From: Shinisaurus crocodilurus
Lineage: Eukaryota > Chordata > Lepidosauria > Squamata > Shinisauridae
Reading direction: 5' to 3'
NCBI GenBank assembly: GCA_021292165.1
Contig: CM037876.1
Span: 316,662,776-316,726,775, forward strand
Length of the DNA: 64,000 bases
The notes under the pieces were generated by a model. That model did no database searches. It saw nothing but the letters and a program-made list of their open reading frames with translations, and was not told where the DNA came from. Shown in pieces: positions 21,873 to 32,510 of this stretch. The translations under genes were made by a program, and so were the position numbers. The stretch's first letter is position 1. Every line of letters starts with the position of its first letter.

Positions 21873-22631
21873 GCAGACTATGATGACAAATGGATAAGAA
21901 GAATGGGACCTGAAAAGCAACAAAGGGCAAAGTATTCCGGCTCTGTCAGCGACTGTGCTCCTCCCCATTGTGCATTCCTACAAAGCTGAAATAGGAGGGC
22001 GTAAGCAAGCGAGTCAACCCGGAGCTCCCACTCCTCTTTGCTACACTGAGTGGGGGCTCTCGGGCCGTGTAAGTCATTTTGGCAGGCGCAGCAAGAGAGC
22101 CAACTCACATAATTCAGATGAGCGATGACTGACTGGTGAAGCATAACTCCTTGCTTCCGTGATGCCGGTGCATGTAAATCTGAAGCATAATGTAGCATTA
22201 CATTTACATTGATTTCCAGTTATTTGCTTGGGCAAGAATGATGATGGGATCTGAGCTAGTAAGCGACCCTGCAGGCTGAGCATATCTCCAGGGGTGAATG
22301 AAACAATCAACAAATAAGGAGCACTGAATTTAGGGTTGCCACCCCATAGTACCCAGTAGTGGTGGTGGTGCTGGTGGTAGTAGGTGGAATGCTCAGACAA
22401 GCCAGACTTCCCAGCATCAGCACATCCCCAATCCTGCCCGACCCACACAACCAGCATCTCATCTTAATTTAATCCGGAAAAAAAGGAATTGATTTATGAT
22501 GTCTACTAAACATCCTTTAAAAATAAAAATAGAAAATAGTATTGATGAAAGGCCACTAACCCACCTTCACATCCAGTGACACCCAGGGTCCTTTCCAACA
22601 CTGAGGAAGGACCTTTCCTGGCCTGCCATAC
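21873..22631. other. Stretch without recognised genes
   Basis: A short GGT run (GTGGTGGTGGTGCTGGTGGT) lies at about 22361-22380. No exon or mobile element was supported. Confidence 0.4.
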
Positions 22632-23145
22632 TAACAACATAAGAAGAGTCCTGCTGTTGGTTCAGACCAAAGGTCCACCTAGTTTAGCATTCTGTTCACA
22701 CAGTGGCCAACCAGCTGCCTGTGGGAAATCCTCAAGTAGGACATGATTGTAACAGCACCCTCCCACCCATGTTCCCCGGCAACTGGTACACATGGACATA
22801 CTGCCTCGGATACTGGAGGTAGCATATAGCCCTCCGGACTAGTAGCCACTAATAGCCTTATCCTCTAGGAATTTGTCTAACCCCATTTTTAAGCCGACTA
22901 AGTTGGTGGCCATCACATCTTGTTGGTGTGAATTCCATAGTTTAGCTATGCACCATGTGAAGAAGTCCTTCTTTTTATCTGTCCTGAATCTCCCACCAAT
23001 TAGCTTCATCTGATGATCCCATTGGGTTTTAGTACTATGGTAGAGGAAGGAAAATGTCTCCCAATCACATTCTCCATGCCATGCATAATTATGTGAACCT
23101 CTAGCATGTCTTCCCTCACTCACTTTTTTTATAAGCTAAACAGCC
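22632..23145 (-). mobile_element. Second CR1-like LINE family, longest copy
   Basis: The minus-strand frame 22839-23123 encodes an ORF2 C-terminus of CR1 style (GGRFRTDKKKDFFTWCIAKL, WNSHQQDVMATNLVGLKMGL, DKFLEDKAISGY), parallel to the [20 protein letters not shown] block of the main CR1 family. The 3' end shows CACAGTGGCCAACCAGCTGC and TGAACCAACAGCAGGACTCT towards the TTATGTTGTT end. It is 5'-truncated. Confidence 0.8.
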
Positions 23146-23155
23146 CCAGATATTG

Positions 23156-23216
23156 ATGGGATTATGGGAGTTGTAGTCCAACATATCTGGAAGGCACTAG
23201 GTTGGAGAAGACTGGG
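23156..23216. mobile_element. hAT-related MITE, right half
   Basis: GGGATTATGGGAGTTGTAGT, CCAACATATCTGGAAGGCAC and TAGGTTGGAGAAGACTGGGC are the right arm of the hAT hairpin family; the left arm is missing. Confidence 0.65.
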
Positions 23217-23324
23217 CTATCAGATTGCAGACTTAGAAGAAATGAGAGTATAAAATAGTATAAATATAGTATAAAATAGCATAATGGACAATGTAGCACT
23301 GCGATGACTTGGAGGAGGGTCCAG

Positions 23325-23556
23325 AGACAGCAGTGGAGAACCTGCAAAAGGTCCCAGGTTCAATCTGGACACATCTCCAGTCTGAAGAAAGGAAGGAAGA
23401 AGAAGAAGAATCCAGTAACAGGTATTGAGAAAGACCTCTCAGGGTCTGTTGGTGACCCTGCTGGCAACCACGGACACTCAGAGTAGTCAATACTGGATTA
23501 AATGGGCAAATAGCCTGGTCTGGAAGAAGGCAGCTTCCGATGACTATCCTCAACAG
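23325..23556 (+). mobile_element. tRNA-headed SINE, diverged
   Basis: The B-box-like GGTCCCAGGTTCAATCTGGA, the middle CAGGGTCTGTTGGTGACCCT and the tail CAATACTGGATTAAATGGGC ... AAGGCAGCTTCCGATGAC follow the order of the copies at 51854, 59154 and 63164. A GAAG-rich tract interrupts it at 23390-23410. Confidence 0.55.
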
Positions 23557-23559
23557 CAT

Positions 23560-24754
23560 GATTGAGAAGGAAGGATTTCTTGAAAGGTCAGGTGCTAAAA
23601 TAATTAAAAATGTGTTGAACTTTATTTTATTTTTTTAAAGGAACCTCATTAAAAATAGGAGAATGTGACAGCATTTTAAAAAGTCAAAGGCTCAAAGAAT
23701 CTGAAGAGAAAGCAAAAGATAGTTTGGGGTTACAGTAACAGGAAGAGAATAACATCTGTGTGGTGGGGTTTGACCTGGAAGTATGGCTGGTAGGGGCTTT
23801 CTCTCCTGACTGTACCCCTTCAAGGTACCCCATTTATCCCAATGGGAGAATTCATCATTAGGTATTTTGGTAATCCTTTCATACACAGCCTTGCTTGATA
23901 GTTTGCCCATGTATCATACCCATTTTAACATGGGACCTTCTTATGGTGTATTTGGATGCATCATCAGATAGAATGCTGACAAATATCACAGTGCCTGCTG
24001 GTGAAGTGAAAGGTCAATTGGGAAGGTTCTAGGGAGAGCAGAGCTACTGAGCTTTGAGCAGGAAAGTTCTGGACATGTCAGGGGGAAGCGGATGCTGACT
24101 AGCTGCTAGCTGCGAGCAGAGCCAGGTTGGATTTCACATACTGGTTTTAATTTCCTGGCTGTATCTTCAAGTAAACCAAGTACCAAGTTGGGAATTAGGA
24201 ATGATTCTGATTACTGGGGTGCACTTGTTTAATTTTAAAGCAGGCAGATATCATACCAGTTTCTTTGCCCTTCATTTAGTAGCCAAAGATGCTGACAGCA
24301 ATTATTTCTCCCCCCAAGTGCTGGAAAGCTTTTAATCAGAGATGAGTGGAATAAGTTTTCTTTTCTCCCCCCCCCCCCAAGGCCTCTCCAGGAGAAGATT
24401 TATGGGGAGTGTGTAGCTAGCTCTGATCTTGATGAAGGATGGCAGTTGAGACCAAAATTAATCCAATCCTAAACGATACTTAATAAATCAGTTACGAACC
24501 ACAGACTTCCGCCTGGAGCCAGGCTTTGGTGGGGACTTCTGCTCCTGACCTCGTTAATTAAATTGCCCAAGGACAACCAGCTCCTTGGCCAGCTAGTTTG
24601 GGGAATGCAAGCGGCGAACCAAAGGCAATCAGGAGAGGCTGTTTGGGGTCACTGGGCAAGAGCCAGGCAGGCTTAGCAATTCATCTAACCCGTTAGCACT
24701 GCAACTCAACTGCCACTCAAAACCGTGTCTTTCTCTTTCACTAACCCATGTAGA
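23560..24754. other. Stretch without recognised repeats; possibly conserved non-coding DNA
   Basis: From about 24130 to 24640 no mobile element is visible and the DNA is AT-rich with blocks such as CTCGTTAATTAAATTGCCCA and CATTTAGTAGCCAAAGATGC. Absence of repeats over 500 bp is unusual in this window. No coding signal is seen. Confidence 0.3.
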
Positions 24755-24955
24755 AACAGAAGACGAGTCCTGCAGGACCAGACCAAGAAGATCCACCTAC
24801 TCAGTGGCCAGCCACATGGCCCTGGGAAGTCCAGGAGCCAGGCATGAAGGCAATACCACCACCACCACCACCACCACCACCACCACCACCGTGCCCTGCC
24901 CTGCCCCAGCATTTGATACTGCGGGATATACCACCTCTGAATCAGAAGGTTCCAG
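24755..24955 (-). mobile_element. Second CR1-like LINE family fragment with (ACC)n
   Basis: GAGTCCTGCAGGACCAGACC, AAGATCCACCTACTCAGTGG and ATGGCCCTGGGAAGTCCAGG, then GATATACCACCTCTGAATCAG follow the family order. A (ACC)12 microsatellite at 24855-24890 has expanded where the family reads CAGCACCCTCCCACC. It makes polyproline or polytryptophan in open frames, which are artefacts. Confidence 0.6.
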
Positions 24956-25255
24956 TGTGTTGGACTAATAGACCAGGTCTCAAATTTCTCTTGACATTGA
25001 GTGAGTCTCTCTCAGGTTGGCTGACTTCGCACGGTTGTCGTGAAGGCAAAATAAGACGATAACGTTGTGTGCTGTTCTGCACTCCTTGGAAAAGGGGGAA
25101 GGATAGAAGTGTGATGTAATAGCAATTGACAGCTCTATCCTCCGTGAGTGTCTCCCTCCTTCTCCTCACCCCGCAAGACCCTCAGCACACCAGCTATGAA
25201 AGCATCTCCCGGGATAATCAACAAGCAATAAGGCTGCCACTGTTCCCTTAAAGCA

Positions 25256-25388
25256 GTGTTCTCCAACCTTGGGTCCCCAGATGTTTTTGGCCTACAACTC
25301 CCAGCATGCCCCAGCCAGCGTAGCTGGCTGGGGCATGCTGGGAGTTGTAGGCCAAAAACATCTGGGGACCCGAGGTTGGAGAACACTG
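25256..25388. mobile_element. hAT hairpin MITE, near-perfect palindrome
   Basis: CAGTGTTCTCCAACCTTGGG ... at the left pairs with ... GAGGTTGGAGAACACTG at the right; the ~62-bp arms differ at about one position and meet at CCAGCGTAGCTGG. CCTTAAAG flanks it exactly at 25248-25255 and 25389-25396. It is non-coding, young, and nearly identical to the copies at 55214 and 57657. Confidence 0.97.
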
Positions 25389-25396
25389 CCTTAAAG

Positions 25397-25814
25397 ACTG
25401 TGGGATCAATGTTGTCCCATTTTTCTCATCTTTATCAGAGGGCACCCCCTTGGTGCTCTCAGCTACTTACTGCAGGGAATCCAGCCCTAAAAAGCTTAAG
25501 CTCTGCCTCTCGTCACTGCCCTTCCTGAAAAAGAAATTCATCCCGCTGATACATCTTTGACCAAGATCACCCCTGCTGATCCCACCGTTCAACAGGCATC
25601 TGATCCGGTGCTGATTTGTGCTGTACGTGACCAGCAGGGGCAAAGAGTCTCAGAAGGCACTTTAGGCTTGCTGCTCTGGGCTAGACCAAAGTTCCAAGCC
25701 GTTCAGCATTCTGAATCTGGGCTAGAGCCCTGCATCTGCCACGGCTGGCGGCAGAACAATGGAGCTGCAGAGATGCTTGGAGGCCCACTCTTTTGAGCTT
25801 TCCGGTGGAAGGAA
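25397..25814. other. Stretch without genes
   Basis: A short second-family CR1-like fragment may lie at 25670-25735 (GGGCTAGACCAAAGTTCCAA). Otherwise nothing was recognised. Confidence 0.35.
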
Positions 25815-26115
25815 GGAGGCGCTCTTATTTTATGTATTGCATTCCTTCGCCACCTTTCAAGACTGCAGCCTTCCCAAGGTGGCTTACAATATGGAACGTA
25901 CAAGTCTGTATCAATTGAACAAATTCATAAAGACAATAATCAATTTTAAACACATTTAAAAATGTACCAGTCAAAACAAGACACATCCCAAATGTAAATA
26001 ACCAATCAGTTAAAAGCCAAAGAAAATGAACAGATGTTTGAAATCCTCTTAAAAACAACAATAGGTGGCACCAGCCATATACCGCTTGGGAGGGAATTCC
26101 ATGGGGTGGGGGCCA
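25815..26115 (-). mobile_element. L2-like LINE 3' end
   Basis: TGCATTCCTTCGCCACCTTT, CAAGGTGGCTTACAATATGG, then an A-rich stretch and GGGAGGGAATTCCATGGGGT with GGGGGCCAC match the minus-strand 3' part of L2-like LINEs; compare the GGAGTTCCATAATGTGGGGG block at 34042. The family P element at 26117 inserted at its upstream border. Confidence 0.6.
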
Positions 26116-26314
26116 CTAGGGATGTGTGCAGAGCCCGATTGGGGGGTGGAAGTCCAGCAAACTTGCCAGGCTCAACCCGCCCAAGCTCGCCCTACCTGCT
26201 TCCCCAGCTCGACTCACATGCTTATGAGCCGAGCCAGGGAAGCAACTTCCGGGTTCCAGCGCTACATTGTTTACATAGAAAATGGCCTAATTTGTGCAAA
26301 TTGGGCGATTTTTT

Positions 26315-27187
26315 TTTTAATTTTTATTTATATTTTTAAAGAACACACATACACAAAAAAAACATAAACCTACAAATCATACACTACAAGTGCACCCGTC
26401 ACCCCGGGGCCAAAACCAATTCTATCCACATAATCCATTATTAATCTATATTCCAAAAATACATCATATCATGACATGGCTTACTCCCTTTCCCCTTTAC
26501 TAAAACATAATCTAAAAATGACCCCCATATTTCCTTAAAATTATTTTTCTTTAATTGTCCCCTTTTACATTTAATACTACATGTTAATTTATCATTTAAA
26601 GCAATATCCCAAACCTCTTTATACCAGTCTATTATTAAATACTGATGTTGAACTTTCCAATTCCTTGCAATCAATAATCTCCCTGCCGCTAATAAACTTA
26701 CAATTAGTTCCTTTTTCTCTTGTGAGCACAAAAGTTTCTCCGTTATTGATAACAATGCTAATTTTGGACAGACCTCCACATTAATACCAATAATTAGTGA
26801 AATTTCTCCAAAAATTTTATTCCAAAAATCCAATACGCTTTTACAGCTCCACCACATATGAGCATAAGTACCAAGTTCCTGGCATCCTCTCCAACACAAT
26901 GGAGCACAATTACTATCTATTTTATTTAATCTTACTGGGGTCAAATACCATCTCCAAACAGTTTTTAAAAAATTCTCTTTTATCCTTACTGACATATTTC
27001 TTAATATGCGTCTGCCCCAAATATTTCTCCACCCCGCATTTGATATCTCCTCCTCAAATTCCATTTCCCACATCATCTTAAGGTTGTCTTTTTTCGCTTC
27101 AATCCTCTGCATCATTTTATATATCTCCTTAGTTAACCCTCTAGAAGAAACATTCCCTTCTATAAGTTCTCTAGACAACACTTTCTT
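26315..27187 (-). mobile_element. L1 LINE, 5'-truncated, nested
   Basis: On the minus strand this is the 3' end of an L1 with an A-rich tail (seen as T-rich sequence at 26311-26335). TTGGGCGATTTTTT stands on both sides (26301-26314 and 27188-27201), a 14-bp target duplication of the host palindromic element. The encoded frame is still open, suggesting a recent insertion. Confidence 0.9.
26441..27181 (-). pseudogene. L1 ORF2 C-terminal fragment, 246 aa
   Basis: The frame is uninterrupted and ends at a natural stop before the tail. It carries the L1 segment after the reverse transcriptase, WRWYLTPVRLNKIDSNCAPL, followed by the cysteine-histidine motif CWRGCQELGTYAHMWWSC (spacing C-x3-C-x11-H-x4-C). 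Full ORF2 is about 1,200-1,300 residues, so endonuclease and RT domains are missing. It cannot drive its own movement. The start codon is arbitrary because the 5' end was lost at insertion. Confidence 0.88.
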
Positions 27188-27439
27188 TTGGGCGATTTTT
27201 TAGGTAAACAACATAGCGCTGGGGACCCAGAAGTCCGTCGAGTGCCTCAGCTGGCACTCCCGCTCAGCTTGGCTCACATGGTGGGAGAGCTCAGCTCACG
27301 CGCTGCGAGTCGAGTGCCAGGCAGGTCGCCCATCCCTAGCTGGGCCACCATCAAGAATGTCCTCATTCTAGTGCCCACCAACCTTCCCGATCCTAAATTG
27401 GCAGACTAGCAAGTAGGACCTCCAATGATGATCTTAGCA

Positions 27440-28000
27440 CATGGGCAGGTTCATAAGGGTATAGGTGATCCTTCAAACAACCTGGACCCAAACCATTTAA
27501 GGCTTTAAAAGTCAAACCAGCCCTTCAAATTGGGCCCAGAAATACACTGGCAGCCAGAATTGGAATAAGACGATCTGGTCTGCATCTAGTCCCAACTAGG
27601 ACTCAAGTGTTCCGCCCCAGCTGAAGTTTCTGAGTTGTCCCCAAAGGCAGAGTGCATCACGGCAGTTCAGTCTGGCTGTAAGTAGTGCAGGCATAACTGA
27701 GATGGGGCCTGCTTTCTCCAGATAGGGCCACAGAGGACATACCACCACACAGGCCAAAGGTCATGGGACACAGAGGAAGTCACTCAGCACCACTTTCTGA
27801 GGCCAACCAGCCAGATACAATTGGAGCCACCGTAACACCATGCCCCTCAAATGCAACCCAGCCAGGCAATCCAGAAGGATACCATGGTCAATGGAAACGA
27901 AAGCCACTGAGAGGTCCAGGAAAACTAACAGGGCTGTACTCCCCCTGTTCATTTCCTGGTGTGCATCATCCACCAGTCCAGCCAAGGCCTACAAGGTAGG
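27440..28000 (-). mobile_element. L2-like LINE with reverse transcriptase fragment
   Basis: The minus-strand frame 27761-27985 reads VDDAHQEMNRGSTALLVFLD, LSVAFVSIDHGILLDCLAGL: RT motif A of the L2/CR1 superfamily (the usual form is LDLSAAFDTIDH), here with the catalytic second D changed to V-S. GGCTTTAAAAGTCAAACCAG and TTGGGCCCAGAAATACACTG at 27500-27550 match the C-terminal segment, so most of the sequence between is deleted. It is old and inactive. Confidence 0.75.
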
Positions 28001-29832
28001 ACAACAGCCCTGTTGTGCCTTGCAAGGTTTCCCCACCCAGTCTTGTGCTCTTGCTTAGAAGATGAAGAACCAACAAACAGCCACACCCAGAAGTTTTACA
28101 ATGTGGCACGCACACAGTGACGCAGCTGGGGTTGGACCTTGGGGCAAACAGCCAGCCAAATATCAGCAGGCAATGAAGGCAGCAGAGCACCGGAAGCAAA
28201 CTCCATTTTATCCATGCAGCCATAATGGTGCTATCTAGTAAGTGAGTTTAAAATGCAATATGAGTTGAAAGTGCCCAGAGTTTGTTTTTTAAGTCACATT
28301 TGGCTTAATTGTTGTTATTGTTGTTCTAACATATCAGGAACGTAGATGGAGTTGTAAAATGTGGAATGGCGGTTAAGGGCAAAGAGGAATGCTATTTGTG
28401 TGCTTCACATCTGGAGTAATACACATGGCCATTTAAAGGGTCCGCCCGCAAGACCAGTCCAAGGCCTAAAATTACCTAACTGTACCACTGTGCACACATC
28501 ACAAACATCACACAGAGACCACTGGAGATTCCTCCTTGTGCTGACTTACACACGCACACACACAGCATCCATAATGTATAACACAGGGCATCACACCATT
28601 CTGGCAATTGGCACTGAGAGCTTCCATGCTCGTAAGATGAAGTATGAACTGAGCATTGAACTGAGCCAGGGCCCTCACTTGGGTAAACTTGCCACAGGGC
28701 ACCTGTTCTCATTCTTCTGACCAAGGGGCAGAGGAGGGTCTATTTCCCAAGACTGCTGGCCAGGTCGACAGTCACTCTTGGTTTAACAAGGCCTCTCAAA
28801 TTCCAACTGAGCTGTGCTCATCCATCTCCAGTGCTTGCTTGCATTTTTGTTGCCAAGAAGAATAGGGAGCATTGTTGAAAACTAAAAAAAGAAGAGAGGG
28901 CATAAAGTAGAAAGCCAAGAATAGAGCTGTAAAAAAAAATAAGTTATGATGCACTGCTCCAGGAAAGATTTGAAAATGTATATGGCTCCACAGTGACATG
29001 ACATATTCATACTGGGCCTGATACCTCCATCTCAAGGAAGATTCTATGCCGTTTAATTGAAGGATGCTGGAACGTGGCCGTTGCTAGGAAACAATGCTTT
29101 TGTGAAAGAACGCTGGACTGCCCTGATAAATTGAGGGGTTTTCAAAAGGTTGTTTGGTCCCCGAAGAAAAGCCATTTCTGTCGAAATAGCAGGTTCCGTG
29201 TTTCCTGACGAAAAGGATTGTACGCCGACTCAGCTGCTTCGCTCGCTCCAACCAAATCACATTTTCATATATTGGACTCCAAAGATCCCCCAGTAGGATT
29301 TCCAAATGCAATTAATATTTGTTCAGACTTATCAAAGATTGGCTGCTTGGTTATTAATGTTTGTTATTGACTATTACCCGGGGAGTACTAACTTCCTTCA
29401 CCCATAACTTCCAGATCCTTTTCATTTCATAATTGCATTAAAAACAGAAATTGTGTCAACCAAGGCTTAATTTTAAAAGTCCCTCTTGGGCTAAAAATAA
29501 TGAACTCATCTTCATTAACTGCAACCCTGGTTTTTAGACTATTAAGTGCTGCTTCTCGCTCCAACGTAATAAAGTTTTAGCCTGTGCTTTAAAGAGTGAC
29601 AGAGCTGCACTGCACCCTGCCTGAGCAAGGGTAGCTGACTCAACAAAGGCGGGGAGGGATACAGATGTTGCACCACCACTGCAGAGCTCGAGAAGGGGGA
29701 AAGACACCGGAGGCCTTGCATGAGTCAGCGGTGGGCAGAAATGGCCGCGGAAGACACAGGAGGGGCAAGTGCTTGAGGGCGGGATGACTCATTTGGCTCG
29801 ACATGGGGATGCCGTCAAGAACAACTTGATGC
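28001..29832. other. Stretch with few repeats; possible conserved non-coding DNA
   Basis: No exon or RNA gene was recognised. From about 29080 to 29600 the DNA is free of recognisable repeats and rich in homeobox-type AT blocks (GCAATTAATATTTG, GGTTATTAATGTTTG, TTAAGTGCTGCTTC). This could be a regulatory element, or simply unique sequence. Confidence 0.3.
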
Positions 29833-30623
29833 AATGCAATGCGATGTGGCTGCAAAGAAGGCAAATGTTATTTTGGGCTGCATTAATAGAAGTATAGCAT
29901 CCAAATCGCATGAAGTGATAATTCCCCTTTACTCGGCACTGGTTAGGCCCCATCTTGAGTACTGCATCCAGTTCTGGGCACCACACTTTAAGAAGGATGT
30001 AGACCAGGGCTTTTTTTCTGGTGGAACTCACCGGAACTGAGTTCCAGCACCTTTTCTTCTATTAATTACATTACAATTTAATCGCCATCTACTCCCGAGG
30101 AAATGTAATCCAAGATTCCCGGTACCCTTTTCTCCAGAAAAAAAGCACTGATGTAGACAAACTGGAGAGGGTTCAGAGGAGGGCAACAAGGATGATGAAG
30201 GGACTGGAAACAAGGCCCTATGAGGAGAGACTGAAAGAACTGGGCATGTTTAGCCTTCAGAAGAGGAGACTGAGGGGAGATATGATCGCACTCTTCCAGT
30301 ACTTGAAGGGATGTCACAAAGAGGAGGGCCAGGATCTCTTCTCGATCATCCCAGTTTGCAGGACACGGAACAATGGGCTCAAGTTACAGGAACCTAGATT
30401 CCACCTAAACATCAGGAAAAATTTCCTGACTGTCAGAGCAATAAGACAATGGAATCAACTACCTAGGGAGGTGGTGGTGGGCTCTCCCACACTGGAGGCA
30501 TTCAAGGTGCGTCTGGACGGCCATCTGTCGGGGATCCTTTGACCTGGATTCCTGCATTGAGCAGGGGGTTGGACTCGATGGCCTTTTAGGCCCCTTCTAA
30601 CTCTACTTTTCTATGATTCTATG
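29833..30623 (+). mobile_element. CR1 LINE 3' end, split by a hAT MITE
   Basis: It encodes [40 protein letters not shown] and, after the MITE, the C-terminus [20 protein letters not shown] to LDGHLSGIL in one frame (30192-30542). The tail TTGGACTCGATGGCCTTTTA ends in CTATGATTCTATG. A 3-bp insertion makes [10 protein letters not shown] in place of EVVGSPTLE. Confidence 0.95.
30005..30150. mobile_element. hAT MITE (CAGGGCTTTTTTTCTGG type), 146 bp
   Basis: The ends CAGGGCTTTTTTTCTGG and CCAGAAAAAAAGCACTG are inverted with one difference in 17. ATGTAGAC stands exactly on both sides (29997-30004 and 30151-30158), the 8-bp hAT target duplication, splitting the CR1 codons for KKDVDKLE. It is non-coding. 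Confidence 0.96.
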
Positions 30624-31138
30624 AACGCCTGCAGCAGCAACAACTCCCTGCTTATAATGTACAGAAATACGCACGCATATGGTGGCGCCTTTCCCCAAGT
30701 AGGTAGGCGGTGGGGGAGGAGAGAGAGAAAGCTTGACATGAAGGTGCCATTTTCAGCATCATCCCTGTGTCAACTGTAAGGCGCAGTTCTGATGCTGAGG
30801 TTGAGGGGCTCGGAGTGTGAGCCAGGAAATTGCTGGTTCAAATCTATCCTCAGCCATGACCTAAGCAGGTGGTGGTAGAAAAGGCACATTCTCTCCATCT
30901 CAGCCCCGCCCACCACCTGGGAGATGAATGTTGGCCTGCCTTGCTGGATTCATGCCTGGATGAATGCAATTCTGCCTTTGAAGTGTTGCGAGTTGCAGGT
31001 TGTTGTGCCTGTGAATCCCCTCATCGACATGCCGCCGGAAGAATGTAAAACAGAAATGAGTCCTTCCTTATCTACCCTATACATTACAACTGTTTTGTAT
31101 TCCTGTGGCTCCTTCTGCAGGGGACTTCAGGAGTAGAA
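30624..31138. other. Stretch without genes; weak SINE trace
   Basis: At 30790-30915, GCTCGGAGTGTGAGCCAGGA, AATTGCTGGTTCAAATCTAT and CCTCAGCCATGACCTAAGC look like the head of a MIR-like SINE. Nothing else was recognised. Confidence 0.35.
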
Positions 31139-31980
31139 GTGCTAGTTCCCCTCTACTCAGCACTGGTTAGGCCTTATAAGGTCCAGGGCGTGGGCGGCAA
31201 GGGTAATCAGGGCTGGAACGCCGGGGCCAGGGAAGATGGAGGTGGAGACAGGCAGTGGGCCCAAGGGTCAGCACAGGTTCCAGGCAACAGAGTCCAAATA
31301 GGGGCCAGAGGCAGAAGGCAAGTCCAGGCAACAGGCAGAAGGTCCAGCACAGGGTAGAGCAACAGAGTCCAAACAGGGGCCAGAGACCAGGCAAGGGCCA
31401 GAGGCAGAAGCATAGGTCAGGATTAGTCACGGGTCAAACACCAGGCAAGGCAAGGCAAGGCAAGGCACAAGGTTGGTCTCTGGGAACAGGAACCAGCTAC
31501 AGACAACACTGAGGTTGGTGTTGCTGTGGCAAAGGCTGGAGGCAAAGTGCAGTCCTTATGTAGGTCTCCCAGGCTGCTCCCAAGCTGGGCTGCATTAGCT
31601 GGCCTGAAAGCAGCCAGGAGCAGGAGGCTACACCCTGCGAGTGCTGACAACCCTCGGGCTTGCTCCTGCATGGAGGTAGCATTGCCACCAGGTGGAGCTG
31701 TGGCGCTACCCTGGAGGAGCGGATCCTGACAGGCCTCATCTCGAGTACTGTGTCAAGTTCTGGGCGCCACACTTTAAGAAGGATGCAGACAAACAGGAAA
31801 GGATTCAGAGGAGGGCAACAAAGATGATCAGGGGACTGGGCACTGGAGGCACTCAAGAGGCAGCTGGACAGCCATCTGTCAGGGATGCTTAATGCTTTGA
31901 CTTGGATTCCTGCATTGAGCAGGGAGTTGGACTCGAATCCTTATAGGCCCCTTCCAACTCTACTTTTCTAGGGTTCTATG
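31139..31980 (+). mobile_element. CR1 LINE 3' end, split by an LTR-like insert and internally deleted
   Basis: CCCCTCTACTCAGCACTGGT precedes and CTCATCTCGAGTACTGTGTC follows the insert at 31175-31731. After [20 protein letters not shown] the copy jumps to the last LDSHLS region (GGCACTCAAGAGGCAGCTGG), a deletion of about 250 bp. The 3' end TTCTAGGGTTCTATG is slightly decayed. Confidence 0.92.
31175..31731 (-). mobile_element. Solo-LTR-like insertion, 557 bp
   Basis: On the minus strand it begins TGTCAGGATCCGCTCC and ends GGACCTTATA, with GGCCT on both sides (31170-31174 and 31732-31736), a 5-bp target duplication. An ACATAAGGA element near 31555 could be a TATA-like site. A (CCTTG)n run lies at 31445-31470 and two diverged GGCCCCTGTTTGGACTCTG units follow. 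No coding region or primer site is present. The TA rather than CA end is atypical, so the LTR reading is provisional. Confidence 0.55.
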
Positions 31981-32060
31981 AACTCTGGCTCTTTTTGCAG
32001 ATGAGGGCTCTTTTCCAGAATGCTTAGTAAGCTCCACACAAACCACAGTGCTCTTCACAG

Positions 32061-32222
32061 GCCTGTGGCTCACGCTGGCTCAGCTTGTCTGAGTGTGGAA
32101 AGCTAGGCAGGGTCAGGCCTGGTTGTTACTTGGATGGGAGACCCCTCCTCTAGTTTCCTGCATCGAGCAGGGGGTTGGACTTGATAGCCTTGTAGGCTCC
32201 TTCCAACTCTATGATCTATGAA
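32061..32222 (+). mobile_element. 5S rRNA-headed SINE with CR1 tail, full copy
   Basis: The head GCCTGTGGCTCACGCTGGCT, GGAAAGCTAGGCAGGGTCAG, GCCTGGTTGTTACTTGGATG, GGAGACC follows 5S rRNA with its internal promoter boxes. The join to CCTCCTCTAGTTTCCTGCAT and the tail GGGGGTTGGACTTGATAGCC is at 32143/32144. It ends TATGATCTATGAAAATCTAT. Confidence 0.92.
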
Positions 32223-32510
32223 AATCTATAATTCTGTGAGGAAAGGTGGGTTGATTAAATTACTCTCAAACTAATGTCTAGCTGTGATCTAAAATTTAGC
32301 ACCCTCCTTCCTTCTAGTTGGGGAGTGCTGTCATACCTTTTTGTGTGAGCACCTAAGACAGTGCAGCATCTCTGAAACTGACTGAGCTCTTTACTCGTTG
32401 ACATTTCGTTGGTGCATGGCAGCTGGGCCATATCACAGAGATCATATACCACTGCATGGTGCCTATCTATTTCCAGGCCCAATGTAAAACGCTGGTAACA
32501 GCCTCTAAAG

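Larger units (their letters stand above)
26117..27338. mobile_element. Family P palindromic element split by an L1
   Basis: It starts TAGGGATGTGTGCAGAGCCC and ends CAGGTCGCCCATCCCTA. Without the L1 it is about 335 bp long, with GCGCTACATTGTTTACAT pairing with GTAAACAACATAGCGCT around the L1 insertion point. GGGGCCAC before the element and TGGGCCAC just after it may be an 8-bp target duplication with one change. Confidence 0.7.

Noticed and set aside
24706..25062. Frames with tryptophan or proline runs
   Set aside because: They read the (ACC)n repeat at 24855-24890, which lies in a CR1-like fragment.
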